Below, piece after piece: positions 26,836-33,874 of a stretch of DNA of 64,000 nt. Every line of letters begins with the position of its first letter. The stretch's first letter is position 1. The DNA is from CBDCWQ01 sp965223435 (GTDB lineage Bacteria > Myxococcota > Kuafuiibacteriia > Kuafuiibacteriales > Kuafuiibacteriaceae). The notes beneath the pieces were generated by a model, which did no database searches, was not told the DNA's origin, and was given only the letters and a program-made list of their open reading frames with translations. The translations under genes were made by a program, and so were the position numbers. The stretch lies in NCBI GenBank assembly GCA_965223435.1, contig CBDCWQ010000021.1:992001-1056000 (forward strand). The letters are read 5' to 3'.

Positions 26836-28991
26836 ATGCAAGCGGGACGATCTATCTTTATCGAGCGCTCCCGGCTGCGCTCCCCGCTACGGGCGCGGAT
26901 CGCATTGCGATCCTGTTTGAGGAGGGCGCCATCCTGGCAAAGCCGCCAGAAAATCAGCTCACACTCGAAAGAATAACTTTTAGCGTGGCTCGCGACTACT
27001 ACGTTGCGGGTTTCGATACGGATGCGAATGGCCCCGATACCGTCAGCTTGCAGTACAGCACCAATGGCGCGGACTTCGTCGATATCGGCACGGCAAAGGC
27101 AGTGCCCGCGAGCGACCTCGAACAAAGTCCGGTCGAAATCGATCTGAGTGCCATCGGCCCTCAGACCGATACGGTCACACTGCGTCTGTTCGGCTATGGA
27201 ACCACCGGGACCGGAGAGCACCTATGTCTTTCGAACGCTGACAGTGCTTCCTCTGACTATGCGGCCGTCGGCGCGAATCTCGTCGTTCGTGGCACTACAT
27301 TCGAGACCACGAAGCCGGGTTCAGAGCTCGCAATGTATGATATCGCAGGCAACACAACCACGGTGGGCGTGTCGTCTCTGGCCGCGAGTTCGACGACAAC
27401 TGTCATTGCATCGAGCATTACCCTTGGGCCCGGAATCGAAGCGGGGACGGGGCGGAAAACTTCCATTTCTGGCCTTAAGAGCGTCAACGGCGGCAGTCTC
27501 TGCGCCAAGGGGTTTTCGAACGGGTCCACGCCATCAAGGGACGAGTACTTCCAAATCGAGATTACCCCGCCGACTGTTGGTCCAACGGGCAACACTTTCG
27601 TAACGCTTGCCCACAACTTTGGTTGGTTCGAGGGCAGTCTCGACGCGACACGCACAAATGTGGGCGTGATTCTATTGGACGCACGGCATAGCGTGGTGAG
27701 AAATTCAATGGTCATTCACGCAGAAAACGATGCATTTCGTGTCACTCGTGCGGACAGCAACCGGCTCGAAAACATATCAGGCTTCGACTCCGGCTACGGC
27801 GGGCTTTACATGAACAGCAGTCAGGAGAATACGATCCGCAATTTCCATTCGGTTCGCGCCGGGACCTTTGGGCTCGCACTCAGAAGCAATGCCAATGACA
27901 ACCTCATCCATGATTTCAGGATCGACCGCACTCACGGTGACGGCGGTTTCGTTATGGGGTTGTCGGTGGCGGGCGTCCAGAACAACGTCTTCTCGAACTT
28001 CTTGACGTCCAACAGTCGCCACAGCGGTATCGACATTCAGCCAAATTCTCATAACAACGTCTTCGCCCAATTCTACACCGTCAATAACGGCAACGGGGGA
28101 TTGAACGGGGGTTATAGTACTGACCCAGTCAATGGCGTCCTGGTTATGGCTGGAACAAGCGCCAACCACTACACCACTGGATACAAGTACTATTGGATGG
28201 ACAAACTGTCGATGCTCGACTGCTTAGCGACCAACAATAACCGGGACAATGTTCGCTTCGAAGTATCTTCCGACGTGAGGGTGAACGACCTCGTTTCGAC
28301 ACACTCTGGAGAATACGGCGTGCACAACAGATTTTCTGAGGACGTCGTGTACAGTGGAATCTTAAAGCTTGGTCAAAATGCCGACGGCGCGTGTTGGGAC
28401 GACGGGAGCGTCAGCAATCCTGGCTTCGTGAGTGGCACGTGTGTGCCTCAGGGCTCCTCCACAGCCTCGGTCTCGCTGGGCCTTTCGTCAGAAGCGTCAT
28501 TCTTGGGCAAGCTCACCCACGACGATGCCCTGAACACCTCAGACACAGATGGGACTGCGTCCTTTTCCGAAGATATAGAGTGGGCGAAATTCGAAACGGA
28601 ACCTCGAAGTTGGGGACCTGACGGGATGCCCTTTCCCGATACGAGTCATCGTGGGTGGTGCAACGACGGCACCTGCCGTATTTGGGATTGGGCGCTCACG
28701 AGCGGCGACAGCGTTGCTTTGAACGTACATGATGTGCTTCCTACCGGAAACGAAACGCGAACGCACACCTGGAGTGATGATACCACTACGGTATTCCTCG
28801 ACAATGCGATGGAGCTTATCGCTGATGGGGTTGGAAATGACAACGCGCTATGCGAGAGCAATGAAACTTGTGTCTTCCTGCCTAACGTCGGGACGTACCA
28901 AGGTCATGGACAGCTGGTCAGCACCGGTCCTTTCGTCGACGGAACCCTCATAAACATTCGTTTGCTGAGGTATGAGCACAACGGGCGATAG
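26739..28991 (+). CDS. Right-handed beta-helix protein, 3' part of the frameshift-split gene
   Basis: Continuation of the EGF/Fn3 gene in the next frame; coding similarity already begins near 26695, and the GTG at 26739 is merely the first in-frame start-like codon. After a beta-sandwich segment (LERITFSVARDYYVAGF), a parallel beta-helix occupies roughly residues 260-520. Its rungs carry Asn ladders (ARHSVVRNSMVIHAENDAFRV, RLENISGFDSGYGGLYM, NNVFSNFLTSNSRHSGI), the NosD/pectate-lyase-like pattern. The last 180 residues are a separate Cys-containing domain (CNDGTCRIWDWALTSGD). Right-handed beta-helices of this type bind or cleave polysaccharide, but I see no assignable active site. No lipobox or leader of its own, so it is not an independent exported protein. 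Confidence 0.75.
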   Translation: MEIWLDGTLHGRSIPSEWWSNPIVLDTVGGSLNASGTIYLYRALPAALPATGADRIAILFEEGAILAKPPENQLTLERITFSVARDYYVAGFDTDANGPDTVSLQYSTNGADFVDIGTAKAVPASDLEQSPVEIDLSAIGPQTDTVTLRLFGYGTTGTGEHLCLSNADSASSDYAAVGANLVVRGTTFETTKPGSELAMYDIAGNTTTVGVSSLAASSTTTVIASSITLGPGIEAGTGRKTSISGLKSVNGGSLCAKGFSNGSTPSRDEYFQIEITPPTVGPTGNTFVTLAHNFGWFEGSLDATRTNVGVILLDARHSVVRNSMVIHAENDAFRVTRADSNRLENISGFDSGYGGLYMNSSQENTIRNFHSVRAGTFGLALRSNANDNLIHDFRIDRTHGDGGFVMGLSVAGVQNNVFSNFLTSNSRHSGIDIQPNSHNNVFAQFYTVNNGNGGLNGGYSTDPVNGVLVMAGTSANHYTTGYKYYWMDKLSMLDCLATNNNRDNVRFEVSSDVRVNDLVSTHSGEYGVHNRFSEDVVYSGILKLGQNADGACWDDGSVSNPGFVSGTCVPQGSSTASVSLGLSSEASFLGKLTHDDALNTSDTDGTASFSEDIEWAKFETEPRSWGPDGMPFPDTSHRGWCNDGTCRIWDWALTSGDSVALNVHDVLPTGNETRTHTWSDDTTTVFLDNAMELIADGVGNDNALCESNETCVFLPNVGTYQGHGQLVSTGPFVDGTLINIRLLRYEHNGR

Positions 28992-29068
28992 AATTTGCTC
29001 GCCGTAGGCGGATGGTTCAGCTCGAAACGCACCAGGACTCCGCGAGTTGTAGCTAGATTACGACCTGA

Positions 29069-29302
29069 TCACTTTCCCCGTGCCTTTTTCTGCATTTTTT
29101 TCGTCGGAAACCGCCCCTTGATACGAGCAACGAAGAATGCCCCTTTCGACTCGGCGTGCATAAACTCTTGGAAATGGCGTGGTTCTACAGCATTGTAGCG
29201 ATAGATTGCGCGGCTCTTGAATCGAATATAGAGCGTGTGTGCTTCGTCGTCATAGGCAAGCGTGGTGACGCAGGTAGAGTTGATGGTCTCCGGTTGAATC
29301 AT
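29069..29302 (-). CDS. KTSC-domain small protein
   Basis: 77 residues, start preceded by GGAGCAACT (good ribosome site, five-base gap). The whole protein is a KTSC domain: strand TTLAYDDEAHTLYIRFKSRAIYRYNAVEPRHFQEF, with the typical YDxxxxxLxIxF core and a C-terminal helix ending SKGAFFVARIKGRFPTKK. The domain is named for its similarity to the C-terminal part of lysyl-tRNA synthetase and is thought to bind nucleic acid; the free-standing form is common in bacteria but has no defined role. It is transcribed away from the kinase gene, with 490 bases between the two starts. Confidence 0.85.
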   Translation of the reverse strand: MIQPETINSTCVTTLAYDDEAHTLYIRFKSRAIYRYNAVEPRHFQEFMHAESKGAFFVARIKGRFPTKKMQKKARGK

Positions 29303-29793
29303 AGTTGCTCCGTACCCACGAGATCTCGCCTACGGCTTCCACAGAGTTGCTGTCCTATTGACTAAAGACACCGACGAGTATTGTGAGCATCGATCGAAAG
29401 TGGTGTTCGCAGCCGAATGTTCCGAAACGCTTTGATTTATGTGCTTCGAAATTGCGCCAATCATGCGTACCATGGCTCAAACTCCAAACCTGGCTGTTAC
29501 GTTTCGGTTGGAAACGACACGGATTGATCGCATGCACAGACCTACCCGCGAGAGCCTAAGCCTCAAGCACGCGCATACAGAAAACCGCCCCCTCCTTGCC
29601 TTCATTCTTTCTCCTACTTCGTTGCTGACGGCCTCAACATGCGCTCACATGCACCATTTCTCCACACGCAAAGGACGTTCTCGGCCCTCGAAAGATGTAC
29701 GACATATCGATGCCACAACGCGCGAGCCACTCCGATCCAGGGTATTTCCACGACTCGAACTATGCTAGAATTTTGCCCGATCGACGGTATGCA
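29303..29793. other. Divergent intergenic region between KTSC and kinase genes
   Basis: 490 bases that must hold promoters for both neighbours. No coding frame is convincing. TTGACT at 29356 followed about 15 bases later by TATTGT, and TATGCT at 29761, are weak candidates only. Confidence 0.35.
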
Positions 29794-31422
29794 ATGTTCT
29801 GTGCTGAGTGCGATCAAGAACTTCCGAAACACGCCGCCGAGTGCCCGGTTCATGACGACCCCAACATTGAGAATTGGGCGTCGGCCGAGGGTGTGACGAC
29901 TGATCTGTCTGGCGAGTCTTTCGAAGACCGCTACTTACTGATCAAGCGATTAGGTCGCGGGGGTATGGGTTCGGTCTACCAGGCGCGACAGCTGAACCTG
30001 GATAGGACCGTAGCCGTCAAAGTCATGCGATCAGAGATTGCTGCACGTGCCGATTTTGTGTCGCGTTTCCGAAGCGAAGCAAAAATCGTCTCTCTTCTTC
30101 GACATCCCAACACCCTAAAACTGTTCGATTACGGTCAAACCTCAGACGGTCGACTCTTTATTGTGACAGAACTGCTAAACGGTAAATCGCTCGACGAGGT
30201 GATTGCGGATGGGCCGCTTGATCCCCGAAGGGCACTTACAATCCTGAAACAAGTTTGCCTGTCGTTTGACGAGGCTCACCGCCGCGGCGTAGTCCATCGC
30301 GATCTCAAGCCGGCCAATATTTTTTTGGAGACGGTGGGTTCCCAGGAGGTCACCAAAGTCCTCGACTTTGGACTTGCTAAGTTGCTTCCGCAGAGTCTCC
30401 TCGCCAAGCACGCCGGTCGGGACGGCAGGCAAACATCTCCGGAAGCTGTGCTCGGCACCCCCACCTACACCTCACCCGAGCAGGCCATGGCCCAACCCGT
30501 AGAGCCTCGGAGCGATCTTTACAGCCTGGGCGTGGTTGCTTATGAGTGTTTCACGGGATTTGCGCCTTTCTCTGGCAACCCGGGCTTGCAGCTGGCCAAG
30601 CACATCACCGAAGACCCGATGCCCATGTACCAACTCTCACCTTCGCTCAAGCTGCCCAATCGTGCTCATGATCTCGTGTCCCGGCTTCTGAGCAAGCAGA
30701 TCGATGAGCGTCCTCCAAGCGCCTCGGCCGTGGCAGAGGAGATTGACGCAATTCTTCGCACCATGGACTCGAGTGAAGCGAAGTCGTGGTTTCGTGTTGG
30801 GAACGGTCACGCGATCGGGGTTTCAATCATCGCGCTTGCACTCGGCATCTTTTTTTTATCCGACTTTGGAAAAAGCGAGGCGCGCCAGGCGCTCACCAAT
30901 CCGTTGCTGCAAACAAAGAAACTGCAGAAGTTGTCTCCGGAGGATGTCCTAACCGATGTATTGGTACTCACAACCCCGCCTGCGGCGGAGGTTAAAGATA
31001 ATAGGGGAAAAGTGTTGGGCAGAACTCCGCTGACTGTTCAGGTCGAAGCGAAGACCCCTCGCGAATTGTCAGTCGGCCTTGAAGGCTACGCGGCTAGAAC
31101 GTTTCGCCTGATGGGTAACGAAGTGAAATATTCAGTAACTCTTGCATCATTGCCAAAACCACCGACTAAGGATACGATGCCCAAAAAGAGAGTTTTCAGG
31201 GGAAGCTTGCTTGTGGAGGCTTGGACAACGGGAGGACGATCAGTGCCAGCTGTCGTTCGGATCGATGGCAAAGAGATGGCGGGGCGGACGCCGATGACCG
31301 TGCGAGTGCCCACCGGAAAGCGGAGAATCGAAATTAAGGCTGCGGACTATCCTGTCAAAATCAAGAACATCAACAAGACGACCAAACACGAGGAAGTGAC
31401 TGTCGTAGTGGACATGGAATAG
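29794..31422 (+). CDS. Transmembrane Ser/Thr protein kinase with Cys-rich N-terminus and two PEGA domains
   Basis: 542 residues from the ATG at 29794 (the frame is open upstream but codes nothing sensible). It opens with a possible zinc-ribbon half (MFCAECDQELPKHAAECP). The kinase domain spans about 45-310: Gly loop GRGGMGSVY, Lys in VAVKVM, catalytic loop HRDLKPAN, DFGLAK, activation segment GTPTYTSPEQ; all catalytic residues are present. A single membrane segment at about 338-358 (GVSIIALALGIFFL) leads to two PEGA domains (about 390-450 and 469-540), surface-layer-like beta domains often outside the membrane in Hanks-type kinases of Myxococcota and relatives. The kinase is predicted cytoplasmic and the PEGA part periplasmic. 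A truncated gene follows after ten bases, suggesting a lost operon partner. Confidence 0.93.
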   Translation: MFCAECDQELPKHAAECPVHDDPNIENWASAEGVTTDLSGESFEDRYLLIKRLGRGGMGSVYQARQLNLDRTVAVKVMRSEIAARADFVSRFRSEAKIVSLLRHPNTLKLFDYGQTSDGRLFIVTELLNGKSLDEVIADGPLDPRRALTILKQVCLSFDEAHRRGVVHRDLKPANIFLETVGSQEVTKVLDFGLAKLLPQSLLAKHAGRDGRQTSPEAVLGTPTYTSPEQAMAQPVEPRSDLYSLGVVAYECFTGFAPFSGNPGLQLAKHITEDPMPMYQLSPSLKLPNRAHDLVSRLLSKQIDERPPSASAVAEEIDAILRTMDSSEAKSWFRVGNGHAIGVSIIALALGIFFLSDFGKSEARQALTNPLLQTKKLQKLSPEDVLTDVLVLTTPPAAEVKDNRGKVLGRTPLTVQVEAKTPRELSVGLEGYAARTFRLMGNEVKYSVTLASLPKPPTKDTMPKKRVFRGSLLVEAWTTGGRSVPAVVRIDGKEMAGRTPMTVRVPTGKRRIEIKAADYPVKIKNINKTTKHEEVTVVVDME

Positions 31423-31432
31423 AGCACCCAAA

Positions 31433-31620
31433 GTGAGGTTGTTCTCATCGCTTCTGGTTTTAGTGCTATTGCTCTTCGGAGCGTCGGCCCGGGCAGATGT
31501 GTCGGAGACAAATACCAAGCTCATCCAGGCGATCGTGGCGTTTGGTCGCGGAGATGTGGAAAAGGCACGGCGCATCCTTCAGGAAGCCGCGTCGACGACA
31601 TTCTTCCTAGCCGCTTACGA
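31433..31620 (+). pseudogene. Truncated exported helical-repeat (TPR-like) gene downstream of the kinase
   Basis: The GTG at 31433, ten bases after the kinase stop, opens a clean signal peptide (FSSLLVLVLLLFGASARA|D) and a helix-turn-helix typical of a tetratricopeptide start (LIQAIVAFGRGDVEKARRILQEAA). After about codon 60 the sense is lost: the frame continues only as antisense of the toxin-antitoxin pair. So the gene was cut at about 31600 by a rearrangement. Kinase genes followed by periplasmic TPR proteins are common in these bacteria, so it was probably the kinase partner. Confidence 0.65.
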
Positions 31621-31682
31621 CTATGGAACCCGAGAAGGGCACAGTACCGTTGTCGTTGTACAACTGCTTCGGTCTGTTCGAC

Positions 31683-32021
31683 TTATCGAAGCTTCGGCTC
31701 CTGGCCGCGGCTGGCGTGCCAGAAGGCCAGGACTTCCACGAGCTCGCCATCGTTCACGATTCGAAAATACACGTAGTAGCGAATTCGCTTTATCAAGAGG
31801 CGCCGTCGATCGTGATTTCTCTGCCCTGTCCCAAGCGATTGGGGCTTTGACTCTAGCTTTTCCAACAGTGCTTCGAGCTCTTCATCGAATGCCTCGGGCG
31901 CTTTGTCCCGATTGTCCAGCCACCATTGACGGGCGCGAACGATCTCCTTTGCGGCGCGCCGGGAAAGCTCAATGGTTGGAATCGGTTCGTTCCTCGCGAC
32001 GTAGTTCGGCGAAGAAATCAC
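31683..32021 (-). CDS. ParE/RelE-type toxin of a type II toxin-antitoxin pair
   Basis: Up to 112 residues with the ParE/RelE fold: ELSRRAAKEIVRARQWW, then AFDEELEALLEKLESKP, then the basic strand RRRLLIKRIRYYVYFRI and VEVLAFWHASRG. Characterised relatives poison gyrase (ParE) or cleave mRNA on the ribosome (RelE); the W-W helix and the LIKRIRYYVYF strand favour ParE, but which one applies cannot be decided here. The GTG at 32021 gives a 53-base overlap with the upstream antitoxin gene and lacks a ribosome site. A GAGGAA sits nearer the start of conserved sequence (IPTIELS), where the only candidate start would be ATT. Translational coupling to the antitoxin is likely. Confidence 0.85.
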   Translation of the reverse strand: MISSPNYVARNEPIPTIELSRRAAKEIVRARQWWLDNRDKAPEAFDEELEALLEKLESKPQSLGTGQRNHDRRRLLIKRIRYYVYFRIVNDGELVEVLAFWHASRGQEPKLR

Positions 32022-32205
32022 GAGCGCCGATTTTTTCCCCCCTATCGCACTCAGCCTCTCGTTCGAGCAGTTCGCGCTCCTCAGTCTCGGTTAGATCAAA
32101 GGCGTCGCCCCGGATTTCTTGCAGAGCCTGTTTGGCCAGGTCCCATTCTGTCTCCTCCAGGTCTTCAACTAACGCGTGAAGCGCATCCCTCGTCGTCATA
32201 CTCAT
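31969..32205 (-). CDS. Antitoxin partner of the ParE-type toxin
   Basis: 78 residues, acidic: DALHALVEDLEETEWDLAKQALQEI, DLTETEERELLEREAECDRG, then a charged tail. It sits directly upstream of and overlaps the toxin gene, the standard order. The N-terminal half probably dimerises and the C-terminal acidic helix probably wraps the toxin; no clear ribbon-helix-helix motif is seen. MSM gives two possible ATGs, at 32205 and 32199. It is transcribed towards the kinase operon, whose truncated last gene is interrupted here, so the pair probably arrived with the rearrangement. Confidence 0.75.
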   Translation of the reverse strand: MSMTTRDALHALVEDLEETEWDLAKQALQEIRGDAFDLTETEERELLEREAECDRGEKIGARDFFAELRREERTDSNH

Positions 32206-32261
32206 AGTCTATCGTGATTGTTTGCCCCAAGCCAATGGTTCAGTGTCTCTTCTGCTAGATG

Positions 32262-32276
32262 AAAAATGTCATTTTT
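32262..32276. promoter_or_regulatory. 15-bp palindrome upstream of the toxin-antitoxin pair
   Basis: AAAAATG-T-CATTTTT is a perfect 7+1+7 inverted repeat centred 64 bases before the antitoxin ATG. Toxin-antitoxin operons are usually autorepressed through such sites. There is no GC stem or T-tail on the antitoxin-coding strand that would mark it as a terminator. Confidence 0.4.
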
Positions 32277-32461
32277 AACAGCAACTTATACGATGATGGG
32301 TTGCTGTGCGTCAGTGGTTTTGCCGACGGAGGTGTTTTGAGAAGAGCCTGGTCCTTTCCCGGTTTGAACCTCTACCTGTGGCCAGCGTTCGCTTCATCGG
32401 ACCAGGTACGCACAGAATTGCTGTATGTGTGCAGATTTTGTCCGCAATCTCCAGAACGAGC

Positions 32462-33205
32462 TTAGGATCCATCGTGCTGGTTGGGGGGCTGGGATGGACG
32501 GGAATCTCGGGAGAATCGTATCAGTTCGATGCGGTCAAATCGGTGTCGAAAAGCCTCTGCCTCTTCACGAATAGCCGCGAGTGCCATTGTCGATGAAAAG
32601 CCTCCGCTGCCGGCACCCAATATGGGTAAGGCTACCGTTCGTGCTCCAAGCCAGTGCGCCAAACGAAGAGAGGCCTGAGTTGCCTTACGGATCGACTGCT
32701 CCGAGGCGCGCCACGCCATATTGATTGCGTCGGCGTGGATGATCCATTTTGCTGGAAGGGTGCCAGCCTCCGTTTCCACGGCACCGCCCAACGGCAAGGG
32801 TCCCGATCGGCCCACTGAGCGAATTGAACTTTGGCCACCAGCCTTGCGAAGAGATCTCGACACCCCCTGGGGCAAAAGAAGCCAGGAGGGGACGATGTTT
32901 CGGTTCCATGCGTTCACAATGGCATCAACTTCTCGATTTGCGATGTCTGCCGTGATCTCGGCGAGTTGACCTTGATTCTCATGGGCTGGTGTGGGGGTTG
33001 AGAGGCGATCGGCAAGCCACAGTAGATACTCGTGATGCTGCAAGGACGCTCGCCATTCCTCGGGGAGGGACTGGTAGCCCGTCTGAGCGCCGATGCACGC
33101 GCCTACGATGGCCCCGATGCTGTCGGTGTCACCTCCGGATCCTGTCCATGGCCATCCTGGAAGAGCTCGATGAAGTAGAGCAGGACGTCGCTCATCGGGC
33201 GGCAC
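32462..33205 (-). CDS. Macro-domain protein fused to the tail of an ADP-ribosylglycohydrolase-like domain
   Basis: 247 residues. Residues about 20-60 are the last segment of an ADP-ribosylglycohydrolase (DraG-like) fold, with the metal-binding GSGGDTDSIGAIVGACIGA. The N-terminal 150 or more residues such a domain needs are absent. The remainder (about 85-235) is a complete-looking macro domain: VDAIVNAWNRNIVP, LLLPQGVSRSLRKAGG, AGTLPAKWIIHADAIN, and VALPILGAGSGGFS. Macro domains bind ADP-ribose or remove it from proteins or nucleic acid. The product may be a working macro domain with a useless stub, or a relic of a larger ARH-macro fusion. No ribosome site is seen at the start. The first 20 residues overlap a plus-strand gene fragment. 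Confidence 0.75.
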   Translation of the reverse strand: MPPDERRPALLHRALPGWPWTGSGGDTDSIGAIVGACIGAQTGYQSLPEEWRASLQHHEYLLWLADRLSTPTPAHENQGQLAEITADIANREVDAIVNAWNRNIVPSWLLLPQGVSRSLRKAGGQSSIRSVGRSGPLPLGGAVETEAGTLPAKWIIHADAINMAWRASEQSIRKATQASLRLAHWLGARTVALPILGAGSGGFSSTMALAAIREEAEAFRHRFDRIELIRFSRDSRPSQPPNQHDGS

Positions 33206-33273
33206 GGCTCTATCGGTTTAACGAGCGAGAGTATAAGAAACTCGCGAAGGCAGGCTTTGATTTTCAGGTGTGA
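33148..33273 (+). pseudogene. Fragment resembling the start of a Uma2-family endonuclease-like gene
   Basis: ATG at 33148 to TGA at 33273, 41 codons: MAILEELDEVEQDVAHRAAR, then LYRFNEREYKKLAKAGFDF. The second half matches the usual Uma2 opening (RFTxEEYxxLxEAGxF). A Uma2 protein needs about 190 residues with a PD-(D/E)xK core, none of which follows. Identification rests on about 20 residues, so it is tentative. Confidence 0.35.
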
Positions 33274-33287
33274 GGAAGGGGAGAAAC

Positions 33288-33874
33288 GTGCCTAACCCAA
33301 CGATGCGTGCCCTGGTGAAAGATGGCGGAGAAGTCGGCTTTGTGAGATCTACACGCCTGTCGTACAGCGACCCGATGATGTCCTTGTTCGGGTGAACATG
33401 GCAGGCATCTGCCGTACGGATATCTACGTGGCACAAGGGCAAATCGCTTCCGCAAATCCGGTGGTGTTGGGGCATGAATTCTCGGGCACTGTTGTCAAAT
33501 GCGGTGATGAGGTGAGCCATGTGACTTCGGGCGACCACGTCACGGCCAACCCGATTCTCGCGTGCCGGCATTGCCGAACTCACGACGCGGAAGGCGAGTG
33601 CTTCGCTCCAAAGTTCCTCGGTGTGCACGAGCATGGTGTGTTTGCCGAGTATGTTTGTCTGCCCGCCGCAAATTTGTACCAGCTGCCGAAGGGGCTTGAT
33701 GCGCGGGCTGCTGCTTACGCGGAACCCGTTGCAGCGACGCTGGCCATTTTAAAGGAGGACATCAAGCCGGACCAACGTGGCCTGATATACGGGACTAGCC
33801 GCTTGTCTGACCGATTGCGTCAATCACGTTGGAACAGAGCCAAAAACTCGCCCCAGTTCAGACCAAAGGACTGA
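33288..33874 (+). pseudogene. Zinc alcohol dehydrogenase (GroES-like) N-terminal fragment, frameshifted
   Basis: The GTG at 33288 follows AAGGGGAG. The first frame reads MPNPTMRALVKDGGEVGF; at about 33342 one base must be skipped to continue as EIYTPVVQRPDDVLVRVNMA, then GICRTDIYVAQGQI, VLGHEFSGTVVKCG, ACRHC, PVAATLAILK and GLIYG. This is the catalytic GroES-like domain of medium-chain dehydrogenases, with the zinc-binding GHE motif. The Rossmann domain (about 170 residues) is missing: similarity stops at about 33800, and the frame runs 54 bases into the 3' end of the oppositely oriented giant gene. Frameshifted, truncated and non-functional. Confidence 0.8.

Noticed and set aside
28975..29010. 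Hairpin GGGCGA ... TCGCC after the beta-helix gene as a terminator
   Set aside because: Five-base stem with a long loop and no T-run.
31623..32179. C-terminal 185 codons of the frame that starts at 31433
   Set aside because: Arg/Ser-rich antisense of the toxin-antitoxin pair; domain-like text ends at about codon 60.
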